The notes below the pieces were generated by a model that did no database searches, had not been told where the DNA came from, and saw nothing but the letters and a program-made list of their open reading frames with translations. From contig NC_051098.1 of NCBI RefSeq assembly GCF_901709675.1, positions 10,417,000-10,480,999 on the forward strand: 64,000 nt of DNA, read 5' to 3'. The translations under genes were made by a program, and so were the position numbers. The DNA is from Syngnathus acus. Its lineage: Eukaryota; Chordata; Actinopteri; Syngnathiformes; Syngnathidae. Positions 25,501 to 40,640 of the stretch are shown one piece after another. The first letter of the stretch is position 1, and every line of letters starts with the position of its first letter.

Positions 25501-28500
25501 GAGGATGAGTCTGCATGAGTGATGGGGAGTGCGGACACATACAAGTCTGTCACTTGGCAGCTAAAGTAGTACTGTGGATACTACCCAGTTAATTAGATGT
25601 TTGGAGCAGTCAAGTGAATTACACCCCTGCAGGCAACTTCCGTTCCACTTCAACATTTTCACACATGTTGCTCTTTTGGTCACAACTCAGGAAGTGTCGG
25701 TATTCCAAAAGTATCATATGTATTTTTGGTTTCAGACTTGTGATTTACATTTTAAAGGTCCCATTCCATCACAATACATTTTTTCCCCACTGTTTTATCT
25801 TGCAACCCCAATAAAAGAATATAAAAGATTTGAACTATTTGAAATGAAAAGAAGACCTCAAAAGATGTAGACAGCATGTTTACATTAACAACACCACATA
25901 TTGTTTGGTCAAGACTTAATTCTCATTTCAGTCAACAGCAGTGGCGTGCTCTGACGTCAACCGACAGTCGAGTGTGCTTCCTTACCCACATCCTGCTCAT
26001 ATCTGTCAAATCAGCCTTATTCCTCATAGAGTCTTTTATCACCTAAAACAGTGGCAACAGCAACACAGGAAAGGAGAGAGAGAAAAAATTCATTACACTT
26101 TATAAAAAAGAGTGATTACTTCAGGCATTTAGAGTTAAATACATAGTGGGAAATGTAGTGGTAGAAAGCGATGCCGTCTTTACGTACATTTGGATGTCCG
26201 TCTCGTAGTAGCTTGTGAAAAACATGGCAGAACTTCCAGCAAAGGACTGCATTGCTGGAGAGAGGAAGCCGGTTGACCGCTGCCCAGAAAGTGTGGGCTC
26301 CTTTCTCATGATGAGTCCCCAAAATGCAAGGTGACACAGTCAAGGACCAGCAGCTTCAAGATTCATATTATTGTGACAAATGCAAAAAAAATGTCTCCCA
26401 GATCTAACAGCCGCAATGTTGTTAGCGACTACTTTGACTCATGATAATTTAGCCAAATTAGGACAAAACCGCTCACCGTAACAATGGTTCAGTGGAACAT
26501 GGCTTTGTAAATCATTGATTCAATGTACAAAGTTTAATACAATATACGTAGCTCCAGGCAAGAATCCAAGAACTTTCATTTCAAGCTCATGCTGCTCTGT
26601 ATTACTATAAATGAAATACAGAACTGCACAGACTGTCTCGTCTTCTATTTTAAATCCCACAGGATTAAATTAGCTTCAGCACAGATGAGGCTAGCCTCAA
26701 TTTGTTGTTTTGATCTTACACTAACATAACCTCAACTGGAGAACACTGTCACATGGGAATCACAACTTCACACACACACATTTGTGTGCAGACAAAATAT
26801 GAGGATATTCCTGGCATGCTTCTCTTTGACAGCAACCTCCTGTGTGTTGATGGCCTTGTTGATGCTGACTGCCTGTGATGAAGAGGAAATGTAGAGTCAG
26901 CCAAAAATATACATTCTCCAAAACTTTCATGAGTTTCATTTGACATCTTAATCTTTCACAAAAGTGTCTTTTCTCTTTCAAGCTGCCCAGAGATTGAGAG
27001 TCAGTGAAGTTTGAGCGAAGGTGATTGACCTATTTTCTGTCGAGTTGGTATTCAAGGCAGCAGCCGAGATGCCCGACTGAGTTCTTCTCTGCATTCCATG
27101 ATTATGGTAGCCTGACAGCAAACAGTATGAGACCGTTTACCTGACTCTACTGTAAAGTCACCACTAAAATGAGATATAAACCCTAAATACCTGAAGGGGA
27201 GGCTTATCAAAATGACCTGAAGTAAACTCTGTTGATATGCATTCTACGTTGAGAAGCACCTCGTGCCCACACATAATTCTGTGGTTGTTGATTTGGAAGT
27301 AGGGGGGAAAAAAACTATTTGTTCCTGTGTGCTCCTGGGGTTTACGATGCTTTACTGGATACTTTTATGCAATTTCCTGGTCTGCAAAAAGAAAATCTTT
27401 GACGGTAAGCTGTTACAGAGGAAGGTACTGTTGCAAGATTGCACAAAATAGGAGAGGAGCTTAATCACTCTTATGATGGATAAGCATGAGATTTTAAAAG
27501 ACAATGTGGAATGTCAAGTTGAGAACATAAATCACAAATGGCATTCTGTGAATTTAGATTTAATTGTTGTATGGCAGCTGGGGTCAGGAGAGCACGGGAG
27601 GGAGGTTTCATAATCTCGCATCCCACAGATGTCCTGAAGCTGCTTTGTGCTAGTATGCAAGCAGTCAGGAGAGGAAGTAAAGATCACAAGAGGAGCACCA
27701 AGCCCAGTCCCACTGTACCATCAGCTTGTACAGAAATATCTTATTATGTGAGCTCTCATGTGTTTTGCACAAGTTAAACTTTTGGATGAATTTTCACCTC
27801 CATTTAAAACCTCATAGTATCCCACTGCAACTACTTCCCAGAAAAAACGATGACCCAGTTAGTCCACAGAGACACTTTGTACTTTGGGTTGAAAGAGAAA
27901 GGCAGCTGCCCAGGACTCCTTGAATTGGCTGAGGAGGCTGACTGGCATCAATAGTCAATTAGCTCCTCACATTGCAACTGATGTTCTGACTGCCAAATTC
28001 AAGCAGAGAGGAAAAAATACAAAGATAAAAAATATTTACAGGTGAGTTAGGGTTTTTGATGATTTTAAAAAAGGGGACTTACCCTTGTTAATGACTTCAT
28101 CTTTCTTTTTTTTTTTTTTTAAGACTCCCAGTGTGCCTCTATTTTTATCCTTACCCATTTGAAAAACTTGATACACCAATGACTTTCGAGACGTCCATCA
28201 CATTTTATTATAACATTTTATTTCAGCCACAGTTGTAAAAGCAACTGTTTAGGCCATGTTAACTTAGACCTTGCAGGCCTGATTAAACATAAAAAAGCAA
28301 GCCATTGATATGCTGATGGTAGGCTAGCTGTACTGCTACTGGGAGGAAGTATCAACTGCCCACTGAATGAAACAACTCAGTCGTCTTATATGAACACCAC
28401 AGAATATTTCGTAGAATTGTGAAAAGGTTCAAGGATTTTCAGGGGCATGGGATGAAAAAAAGGATGTTGTGGATTCAGTCTGTGATTATGTGTGATAATC

Positions 28501-31500
28501 CTAAAGTTTGTGTCAGATCTTTAAGGCACATTCAACTGGAATTTAGATTTTTGATCAAATATACAATAATATGAATATTCTTGGAGGGAATTTAGACCAA
28601 TAGACAAATAATCTAATCGTTATGAAAACATTGGGAAGTGGGAAACTCCAGGGTTGAAAATGACTCTCACTCTGGCCTTGACTGTCTGACTGATGTGGAA
28701 AATTATCTTCCAGGTATAGTTAAGTGCGGTTATTATGTTTAAAAGTCTCTTCTTTGCCTCAAAATGACTCATTCTTTTGTGCAATTGTGAGTTCTAATTC
28801 AAACCATGGGGAATGAATGCCCTCCAGTACTGATGATTGTGGAAAAACAACAGCTCACTTGAATATTTTCAGTTGATATTGTATCCAAAGACAACATAAC
28901 TTTAACGACAGTGGCAAATTTGATTAAATAAGAAGGGAAATTTGGAAATACTACATTTAGAACTTTGTGATTAAGGAAGTCTGGAACTGGTTGATTGTCA
29001 AGAAAAATATCTAACATTGTAATTAAATGAGACATTTTTACAGATTTCAACAATTTTGCACATTAGAAGCAACATTGCAAAAGTCATCCCTTTCAAAACT
29101 CATAAAACCCGAACTAAACGTAAATGAATGACACCATTTCTCCCTTTTCCAATCAGCTGTTTTAGGTCTTTTAACAAACAAATAGTGTTTCTAAAAGGTT
29201 TGCAAATGCTCTGTCATGCTTCCTGTCTTGACACACCCACCACTGCCCATTTCCTGGCCGGCTTCGGCTGAAAAATACACTGCTCCACTTCTCAAGCTAA
29301 AAATCATGTTAAATCCCCCCAGACAGTGGCAGGTTCACCAGAGTTAAACACTTTATTCCCTCTATCCCTCGTCATCATTACGTTGCTTGCAGACGCTCCA
29401 GGTAGGTTTACATTAAGCTCATCATTACAGACAAGGTATCATACAAAGGGGCTAACAGGCATAGCAAAATATAAACATTGGTTTAAAAATGCTCTCCGGT
29501 CAACAACATGAGCCATTCTGTCTCTCCTTTCGAGTGGGCTCAAATTAGACCACAGCTAAATTAGGTTGGCTGGCTTACAATTAGTCACTCTTTTTGAAAC
29601 ATAACACACCCATCTTCCTGTTGCAACATGCCGCTCGTATCAAAATACATCGCAATTCTCAAACACACACAAGATAATCAGACAGCAACTATAGGTTCTT
29701 TTCAGGGGGGGAAAAATGACGCAAAAAAATTAATGTGGGGCTATGATGCATTCCCAAATGCAACTCCACTCCATGTTAAAGTCATTCCTCTGAACAAGAG
29801 ACCCCTGTGCTGCTTGTCTAAGGACCATTTTACTTGTTGCATCCGCCACAAACATCCGTTCTCCTACAACGTCACTCTGCACCTCTTGAAAGGCTGGCAC
29901 TGACGAGAGGAAGGTAGTGGAAAACAGTCAGCTTTGGAGTACTTAACCCAAATGAATAGATCTTGCAAAAACTCACACAAGTCATTACAAACAGGAAAGG
30001 CTGCAATACCATTCAACACGAAACCAACATCACTACTTTGGAAACATTCCATGTTGATTTAAGACCTAATCATAAGGTCATTTTAGCTAACGTATGAAGT
30101 CTGACGGGAATTACCCACACTGAGCGCACTGTAAATCATGTAATTCAAGTCTTGCCCCTTAAGAGCCTAATAAAAAAGGCATGAAAACATATGGCACTGT
30201 GCCATATTTAAAGAACCCCAAATGTTGGCAACACACATGGAAGACAAGTAGAGGCTAGTTAAAGATAGATAAACGGTGCAGACGGCCGGACTTCAGCATA
30301 ATTAAACTGTTAGACAGACACCCCTGCGGCATGTTTATGAGCCCCCCTCCTAATGGGATGTCTTTCTGCAGCCTCGAGTGAAGCCTAGGCTCGAAAGCTT
30401 TACTTGTGGGAGGACTGTTGATGTCATGTGGACACATCATAAAAAAAGAACATCTGTGCAGCTCAATGAAGCTGCTCAGGCCACTTTGTCAATGCACCCC
30501 CACCACCAATCACGTGCGGCCATCCATCACAGACTCCCTGCGTGGGTGTGTCCCCCCCGCAGGAAATGATTGGAATTATCTTGTGACCAACAACCACCCA
30601 ACAAGTGGAAAAGACATCACGTAGCATCGATAAAACCTGCAATGAATTAGATCTTCTGTGAGTATGCCGTTTTGGATTAGTGATGCGGGGAGTCACCAGC
30701 TGAGTTTGTTTAGTGAAGAAAACTCCCAACAGGCCGTGGTACGTCAGTCACAACATCAACAGCATTTTTTTCATAGTTCCCACATGATAGTTTGCCACTA
30801 AATTTGGTCAATCCAAAAGAACATTTGAACAAACTCAAATGTCACATATGTGCAATACACTACAGTAAGTTGGCAATGTTTCAGAAAAGTTCCAGGACTA
30901 GCATCACAGAGGATACATTTCAAACCCAAACTATGAATTTTCCGCCTTAGAGTGGGCTTCTGGAATCAACCGGGACATCGACAGTGACATCCTGCAGCGT
31001 TTGCTTCATTGAATGTATGAGACGAGGCAAGAGAATATTGCAGGACAACTTGTGTCTGCTTCACCATGGCAACACGCTTGCTCACAATGCACGAGACAGG
31101 TCGAGAAGAACATTGCCGTGCTGAAGCACAATGTCCCATCACTGATGAGCTATTTATAGAATACGGGCTACTCAGGTGGTCCCTGTGGGCTACCTGGTTC
31201 CCACAGACACCGAGATCAACATTATGGGAATTATGAACACTGGCAATGTATTTGTTGGACTTGTTTTCATTCCATACCAAATCTAGACAAGCTCAACAAC
31301 CAAAATAAAGATAACCACAAGGAACAGCCAGCTGTGAGAATTGCATTAGTGATTAAACTCTTTCACAATAACATAAATTGCTATCACAGCAGATGTTGTG
31401 TACACTTCACCTTATCTTGTTACTAAAGACTTAGTCGACAAAACGTGCATTTTGGTGTTGTTGGTAGTCATCGTGATACTTTATGTCGATTTGACCTTAT

Positions 31501-34500
31501 ACCATCTGCTCACACACGAGCCCTTCCTCTTTGAGTGGAATAAAGAAGGTGTGTTGTAGGTGTTCGTTCACCTCCCATCCTCCCCCACTCCTACAAGTGC
31601 ACATCCCATCCATGTTTCCAATGAAAGGCTGCTCTTGTTTCTTAATGCACCTGCTCCAGTGTATTCAGAACACGGCCCGCTTGTCTCCATCATTTACTGC
31701 CACAAGTCATGCATTTTTTTTTTAGATGTCTATACTACACCCCCTTTCAAATTACACTGCACGTATTCTCTTGCATCATTTTTTTATACACTCACTGTTA
31801 TTTGTCTTAAATTGCATTGCCTTAAAAATAATTTATTTTGAACTACTATAGAAAACTCAAGAATTGGATTGCTTAATAGGACTATTTCTGCTGTGAGAAT
31901 GGAAGTCAAACACTGGCATTGATATGTTGTGTGTGTCGTAGTAGAATAGAACACACGCATATTGCTTCGAGATTCGCTTTCTTGCAAGTTAGAACTTGTT
32001 TGGACATGACTGTTTTTTTTTTTTTTTTTTAACCATTTGCTGCAGTAGTCTGTCAGTTCCTTACTTTCTCCTCACACCACAAGCTGGACACTTAAAGTGG
32101 ATTTTATTCTTCTACACGAAAACAGACCCAGAGAAGCAAAACATCAAGCAGCAAAACCTCATGTTTATAACACAGGGATGCTCTGCGGTGCTGTGATGGT
32201 AACGATCGATGCTTCTTGCGTTTAATTGAGGAAGTGGGTCCCTTTTCTTTGAAAAGCACATGCATGTTTTTTACCCTACAATCAAATTGTAAAACTTCTC
32301 ATTTAGCTGCATGTAGACAACAAGCCCCTACTTGCAAAGAGAAACACCTTCTACGACTTGTTACACCCCAGCCTACCTCCACCTAAAAACAACGCCGTTC
32401 TATAGCGGGGTCTCTAATGTCATTTAAATCCATCTACCATTGAGCACTTACAATTTTACTGAGATCCATGGTCCTTGCCTTCCCTTCCCGACAGCGGCGG
32501 CCCGAAGATCTGCTGGCTTGATCCAAACGCGAGAAGCGGGGAGGCAACGAACGTGTTTGGGAGAAGAAGGGGGGTAGGTGGAGGAGCGCGACGTTAGCTC
32601 AACATGTGTCCCGATTTGGTATTAAAATGCTTCCCTGTCCCCACTTCCTTCCTTTATTCCTTCGGCGTCCCTGCTCTCTCTCTTTCTCCCCGCGAGCTCC
32701 AGACAGCATGCGACCACGGAGAAACTAAAGTGTCCGGGACTCGAGCAGCGAGGACGAGCGCACATTTTACATCCCACCCGCCAACATGTCCCTATACAGA
32801 CTCTCGTGTTCGCTTTATTTTGCAAATAGCCCGCTTCTATTTGAGACAATAGCTGCACGGGAGGCTGCAGACTAGGATGGCTCGAAACCGGAGGTTCTCA
32901 AACTGGGTTCCGGGGCCCACCAGGGGTCCTGTAAAGATAGGGGGCGGGGTAAGGGGGTTTGACGGGCGTACTATTTTTGCTTTCCAAAACAATCTTCCGG
33001 AAAATGAGGAATGCATTTAATTTGCTTTCTCCTGCTTACCTGTTACTCTAGAAACTGTCCCTGGAATATATCCAAAATCTTTTAATCCTTACAAAAATGC
33101 GACCTCTAAAGACTTCTGAGTATACAATATCATTTCTGCATGTGAACAGCCATCTGTGAGCATTTTGGAATGTTTTACAAGGAAAAGTATGAGGTTTGTA
33201 ACGAGAATGTTAGCAGGTATGTCATTTCTGTCTGGCTGTTGGATTGTTGTTTGTGTAGAATAAATAGCAAGCAAGCTTCAGGAACAAAAACTCAATTCAT
33301 CGCATTAGAGCAACTTTAGGTAACTGATGCCCCCATCTGGATTCTCGGAGATGCTCAACCTTGAAAAAGTGAACATTCTTTGTATGCCCTCTAGCTTTTG
33401 ATTCAGGTTATAATTTAACTTTGAGCAACAAAACACATTTTTTAAACTCCACATTAGCCTGGTCCTATACCAAAATCTTGAATTTCCACATAATGATTGT
33501 TTTAAATAAATTTCAGACCCTAACTTGTGCTGGATCATACGACTGTAACAACATCAGACAAACCATACTAGAACATCTAAACTTTAATCGGGGTTAACGA
33601 CTTTCGCCATGCTAGCCCCGTGGTGACCATCTGCACGTGCCCCGACTGGGTGCCCAGGACGCTGCTCACACGTTTGCCTGCTTTGTGATGTTTTCACCGA
33701 TTCACGACCACGGTCCATTGGGCGCCGTTGAACTGGACTGCCCTTACACCTGTCTATGGACCCCGTGGAGGCTATTTTGTGTGTTTTGGGGTGTTCTCTT
33801 GTATTGGGGGTGCTGGTTGGCCGCTGTTACTTTTTTTTCCTTGTCTTTTAGCTTTGATTTGCTTTGATGGCTTTTATCTTGAGCACTTTCTGACTTTCTT
33901 TGTGGCGCCGTTGTGTGGCAGCCTTATGAGAGCCTGTTGAGTTGCGCTTATGCCATCTGTGTGTCTTTTGTATACCCACTCTGTGGTATGGATACTGCTG
34001 GGGCCTGAATTTCCCCACCCCTGGGGATCAATAAATATTCAATCAATCAATCAGAGGCACACTTTAAATTGTAGGAAATGTTTACGGACTCCTTTTCAAC
34101 ACGAGATTCGTGCGGCGGTATGCAGACCTTTTATAAACACTGTGTACTCCTACACAGCGAGCGTCCTTCTCTCATTTATCGCTTCCTATCAGCTCTGAAG
34201 CAAAGTCCAACAACAGTGACATCAAATAATAAATATTACATAATATGATTGTAGCACATCAGTCAAAGGTACCAGTCCAAAATCCACGGAAGAAATTTAA
34301 CACAAGAAGAAAAATAAAACAATAGTATGTACAAAGTTAGAAAGGCAAAGTCATTGTTACAGTCACCAGGGACCCATTGGTGCACTTTGTTGCACAAAGT
34401 GATCGGCCACTGTTCACCACTTCTATTCTGTGTCCAGTCAGTGCAATGAGGCCACCATCACTGCCTGCTGTTTCTGCTGTCTCAGTACATTTAGGTCTTG

Positions 34501-37216
34501 TTCTTTCACGCTTGCTTTCTGAGGGTACACGGTTTTCCATCTGTAACCTTATTGTATTTTGATTTACAGGTGGTAAACAAGGAGAAGACATTTATTAATA
34601 AACGTGTCAAAATGTTTTCTCTGCACATACTGTAAATTCAGTGTATACAGTATGAAAAATTGTCTTTGGATTAATGACACGTGTACACTGGCCAATTTCC
34701 TCCTCATTTCTTTCCCCATAATAACCCATCCTTAGCTGGTAGGTAGTCTAATATTAAGGCCTTTATTTTGCAACACACAATGTGATGTTAGCCAGCGGTT
34801 CACACTGCAAACTCCAGCGGCGGAACTCATGCGCCAGATGCCTTCCACAAACTTTAATTATGGTTCATGTATCCAAAGATTACTACCTACACAAGTGCCC
34901 AAATAAAAAATAGCTTACGGAGCTGTTTTGCAATCGAGGGCTGACGAAACATCTCCAACATAAACAACAAACAAAGCAGTTACAACACATGTGCCTATAC
35001 TTACAAAAAATAGAGGACCCCCAAACACACACACACAGAACATAAAAAGATGTCTGGGGAGAAAAAAACATTAACATCATCGTTTAGTAGAGCGTAGCCT
35101 GGTGCACAAGTTCATAAAATTGCATTTAAGTTACATAATATTGGCCAATTAATAACAGTGTGGCAAAACATTTGTTGGCATCTTGACTCTAACCAAGTCG
35201 AAAAGGAAATAGAAATGATTAACAAGGAGCTGGACTGAGCAGCCATGACAGTGCCAATCCCTGTGTGGGCTTGCACTAGACTAACAATGGTCAACAGTTT
35301 TGGATTTAAACTGGTGGACACAAGCAGCTACTGTTTGCCATTGTGTCTCAAATCATCTCAACTACAGTCCAAATGCCACTGACTCTCTTTGTCAAACAAT
35401 AGTTATGTAAACCACTTTGACATATCTTGTAATTTTGTACATATGTTTCTTTTACGAAACTCCTGATAGGTTTCTTACAAACGCTAAACTTCCACTGATT
35501 GTGCTTAATCGCAGGCAAGGCAGAGATCGAAACCACACCAGAGATTTATTTGATTTGCAACAAAAGCGGTGAAATCGACTACACAACCGATTTAGGTGGC
35601 TTTAGAACAAAACAGATCAGATGGATTATCTCTCGTTGATCCTCTGCCAAATAAAAAGCGGATTGGTTGATTCCTGCCATCGCTTGCTTCAATTCAACAG
35701 TGAAAAATCAACCAGGAGGCAAAAAAAAAAAAACATGTACAGTACACGGTGCTGCAAGATTACGGCCAAAATAATATAGCCAAAATCTTTCATCAATATT
35801 GTTAGGATTAGGGCGGGGTGAGTTTGCTTGGTTTTTAGGCAGCTTAATGAAGCCTTCATCGTGAGTTCTCCCCCTAGTGGTCAGCTTGATTACTTGATTA
35901 GATATGCAGCAGAGCCCGCATTGGCAATGTAAATATCGCCGAGTTAATTTAATCATGGCTGCCAATACGATTCAAATTCGATCAATTGTGATGCTCCACA
36001 TGTAGTACACCAAGAATACAAGGATGGCACAGTCCAATCTAAAGGTTAAGGAAAGACTGCCCTATCATGCATTCTTGCATGTTCTCCTCTTGCTTGCACT
36101 GGTCTCCTCAGACAGCAGAAAAAGAAGCATCAAGACTAAAAATTGCCCATAGATGTGAATGTTTGTCTTTACAGCATGAGCCCTCTTATTGGATAGTGGT
36201 CAGTGCAAAGTGCATCCTGCCTCTTACCCAAAGTTGCTGGGATAAAATGCACATCACCAGTGACCGTTAACATAAGTGGTAGAAATGTAATGTTCTATAG
36301 GATGCTACGTAGGAGCCTGACAGTGACCTAGTGACCATGCATGGCTTGGAACATACAATCCTTCTAATCCGTGCTGCTGCTGTCTTGCCTGAGACAAAGT
36401 GTGCAGGTGGTGTCGTGGGTCAAATTGCATGACACACACTATGGACAGGCAAACCAGATAGCTGTTGTCTAAAATACTGTCTATAATCGGAACAGCACTT
36501 ATCACAGCAGTTTGGCTGCCTTGATTCATTTGACCTACTTAACCCCCCCGCCCCTCCCTATGCTTGGTCTGTGGGAACGAGTCGGGGGACACACCAGGCA
36601 GGAAACAGCAGGATCCACAACACAACAGCAGCCTGCATACTCATTGGGAGCGTGCGTGATCAAGTCAGAGCTTTATTTTTGCTATGCATTTTTGTCTGAA
36701 CAGAACATGTTCATTCATTGCACTTATGATAATGCAGGTCTGACTTGGCATAGATCCTAGTGTAGTGAGGGTGGAAAGTCATTTGCAAACCTCCTCCATG
36801 GTTTGTATCCAGCTGGTAGGCTAAACAGTACAATTATCTGAATTCGAAAGGCCACTGACCTACATTTGAACAGCTCTTTTGTTGTGGACACTCACTGGTA
36901 TCTGCTGATCACACACAGTGACTGACACTGAACACCGGACCGACATGATTAGCACAGAAAATCTGCGAAATGTGCAGTATAAAAATATGAGGTCATATAG
37001 GTTCTCCCTAATTTTAAACACATTTGTTTTGCAACCGTCCATACCCAGTATACAATGCAAATTAACACACAGGCAAGAAAATGTGTTGTCAGTACACACC
37101 TGCCCTCTCTCAAAGTTTTCCCTCTCCAGCTCCAGACTGTTAGCTCCTCCGGTGCGTCGAATCACTTTCGGGATGGCGTTGGGTACTTGCTGCATGGAGC
37201 TTTTCACTCGATCCAT
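14631..37216 (-). CDS. hip1: Huntingtin-interacting protein 1 (Hip1), complete, 31 coding exons
   Basis: Hip1 is a clathrin-coat adaptor that links membrane PI(4,5)P2 (ANTH domain), clathrin and AP2 (central motifs), other HIP1 chains (coiled coil) and F-actin (I/LWEQ or THATCH domain). The 31 minus-strand exons join with matching phases to 1,045 codons; human HIP1 is about 1,037. Exon 1 is 37216-37100 and begins MDRVKSSMQQVPNAIPKV, close to the human N-terminus. ANTH-region segments such as ILGTHHEKGAHTFW and WKFCHVFHKLLRDGHPN favour HIP1 over HIP1R (hip1r would have FTFWSYAIGLPL). Exon blocks are listed in separate entries. The gene shows one AT-AC intron, one GC-AG intron and an alternative first exon at 32469-32452. 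The last coding exon contributes only GT plus TAA (14635-14631). It is convergent with ypel2 and divergent from bcl7b. Confidence 0.93.
14929..14976. repeat. 24-bp perfect tandem duplication
   Basis: The unit beginning ACCTACTGTAGTGGATG is present twice head to tail at 14929-14952 and 14953-14976, in the last intron of hip1. The copies are identical, suggesting recent replication slippage. Confidence 0.85.
16300..16386 (+). repeat. SINE 3' end fragment in hip1 intron 27
   Basis: GGATAGGCTCCAGCACACCC, then CGTGACCCTTGTGAGAATG and a (GGAT)n-like tail, matches the reverse complement of the left end of the full SINE at 59678-60042. It is a 5'-truncated copy in the short GC-AG intron between hip1 exons 27 and 28. 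Confidence 0.65.
18509..21631 (-). other. hip1: hip1 exons 11-18: clathrin/AP2 motifs and coiled coil
   Basis: Exons: 11, 21631-21488; 12, 21301-21204; 13, 20775-20703; 14, 20584-20401; 15, 20180-20092; 16, 20012-19896; 17, 19646-19545; 18, 18703-18509. They encode residues 293-626. Exon 11 starts NPPNFLRASALSEHISPVVV and carries DDLVDTD where human HIP1 has its clathrin box LMDMD. Exon 12 holds the AP2-type DPF motif in AAIDPFNFNNQNG. Exons 13-18 are rich in Glu, Gln, Leu and Arg with heptad periodicity (for example NELEAELAEQSHLR and KLKEKYTELVQGHAELLRK). That is the dimerising coiled coil, also the region that contacts huntingtin and HIPPI in mammals. Confidence 0.9.
19842..19872. repeat. 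Poly(A) run of about 31 bases
   Basis: An almost uninterrupted A homopolymer lies about 24 bp from the hip1 exon 16 donor, in intron 16-17. On the transcribed strand it is a T run inside the intron. It is a simple repeat with no further structure. Confidence 0.8.
22446..22537. repeat. (CA)n microsatellite, about 46 units
   Basis: An uninterrupted CA/TG dinucleotide repeat of about 92 bp in hip1 intron 8-9. It is followed, toward exon 9 in transcript orientation, by a T17 run (22444-22428) and then the exon 9 acceptor. The long open frames here read only VCVC or THTH and are artefacts of the repeat. Confidence 0.97.
26331..26808 (-). other. hip1: U12-type AT-AC intron of hip1 (intron 2)
   Basis: Exon 2 must end GCC AGG A and exon 3 begin CT TGC ATT for the conserved peptide HARTCILGTHH to be made. 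The intron between them starts ATATCCTC (26808-26801) and ends AC (26332-26331), with TCCTTGAC at 26346-26339 as branch site. These match the minor-spliceosome consensus (donor ATATCCTT, branch TTCCTTAAC), with the branch A about 9 nt from the intron end. No GT-AG pair there preserves the peptide. Confidence 0.9.
32452..32469 (-). CDS. hip1: Alternative hip1 first coding exon (MDLSKI)
   Basis: On the minus strand, inside the large first intron, ACCATGG gives a near-perfect Kozak start. Six codons (MDLSKI) follow, then a perfect GTAAGT donor at 32451-32446. The phase is 0, the same as exon 1, so it would splice in frame to exon 2 (AVSINKAINT) and replace the 39-residue basic N-terminus by 6 residues. 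It is embedded at the downstream edge of a CpG-rich block (32469-32780), a likely internal promoter. Neither ATG nor donor is proof of use. Confidence 0.6.
32470..32900 (-). promoter_or_regulatory. GC/CpG-rich internal promoter candidate in hip1 intron 1
   Basis: Within an AT-rich 10 kb intron this block is markedly GC-rich with many CpG dinucleotides, including around GCGGCGGCCCG and AAACGCGAGAAGCGGGG. It lies just upstream, on the minus strand, of the short ATG exon at 32469-32452. The composition fits a CpG-island promoter for a short Hip1 isoform. Confidence 0.5.
33600..34053 (+). mobile_element. 3' end of a non-LTR retrotransposon
   Basis: A G/T-rich segment ends in CCCCACCCCTGGGGATCAATAAATATTC followed by a short (AATC)n tail at 34038-34053; the quoted end is split at 34014-34041. 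The pairing CCCC..GGGG, the AATAAA-like element and the tetranucleotide tail are typical of fish LINE 3' ends. No reverse transcriptase frame is present, so it is a 5'-truncated copy. The start is approximate. Confidence 0.5.

Positions 37217-40640
<3,424 letters not shown>

Larger units (their letters stand above)
22171..26872 (-). other. hip1: hip1 exons 2-10: ANTH domain and following helices
   Basis: Exons (minus strand, start-end): 2, 26872-26809; 3, 26330-26188; 4, 26042-25986; 5, 25074-24994; 6, 24605-24529; 7, 23983-23922; 8, 22847-22707; 9, 22419-22362; 10, 22246-22171. They encode residues 40-292. Exon 2 reads AVSINKAINTQEVAVKEKHA, exon 3 carries LLRDGHPN, exon 6 NPRFPGNLQM, and exon 10 ends IQIPQLPE. 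All are HIP1-family signatures. The ANTH fold binds phosphoinositides at the plasma membrane. Intron 2-3 (26808-26331) has U12-type AT-AC borders. Every other intron in this block is GT-AG, and all phases agree. Confidence 0.92.
26873..37099 (-). other. hip1: hip1 intron 1 (long)
   Basis: About 10.2 kb separates the first coding exon from exon 2; all other hip1 introns are much shorter. Apart from the candidate internal promoter and the LINE 3' end, I see only AT-rich sequence and short meaningless open frames. The size and the internal CpG block suggest that it carries regulatory sequence. Confidence 0.8.

Noticed and set aside
26116-26343. Start codon MTVSPCILGTHHEK as a separate hip1 start
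   Set aside because: The ATG and following codons lie in the last bases of the U12 intron; exon 2 with matching phase is present upstream.
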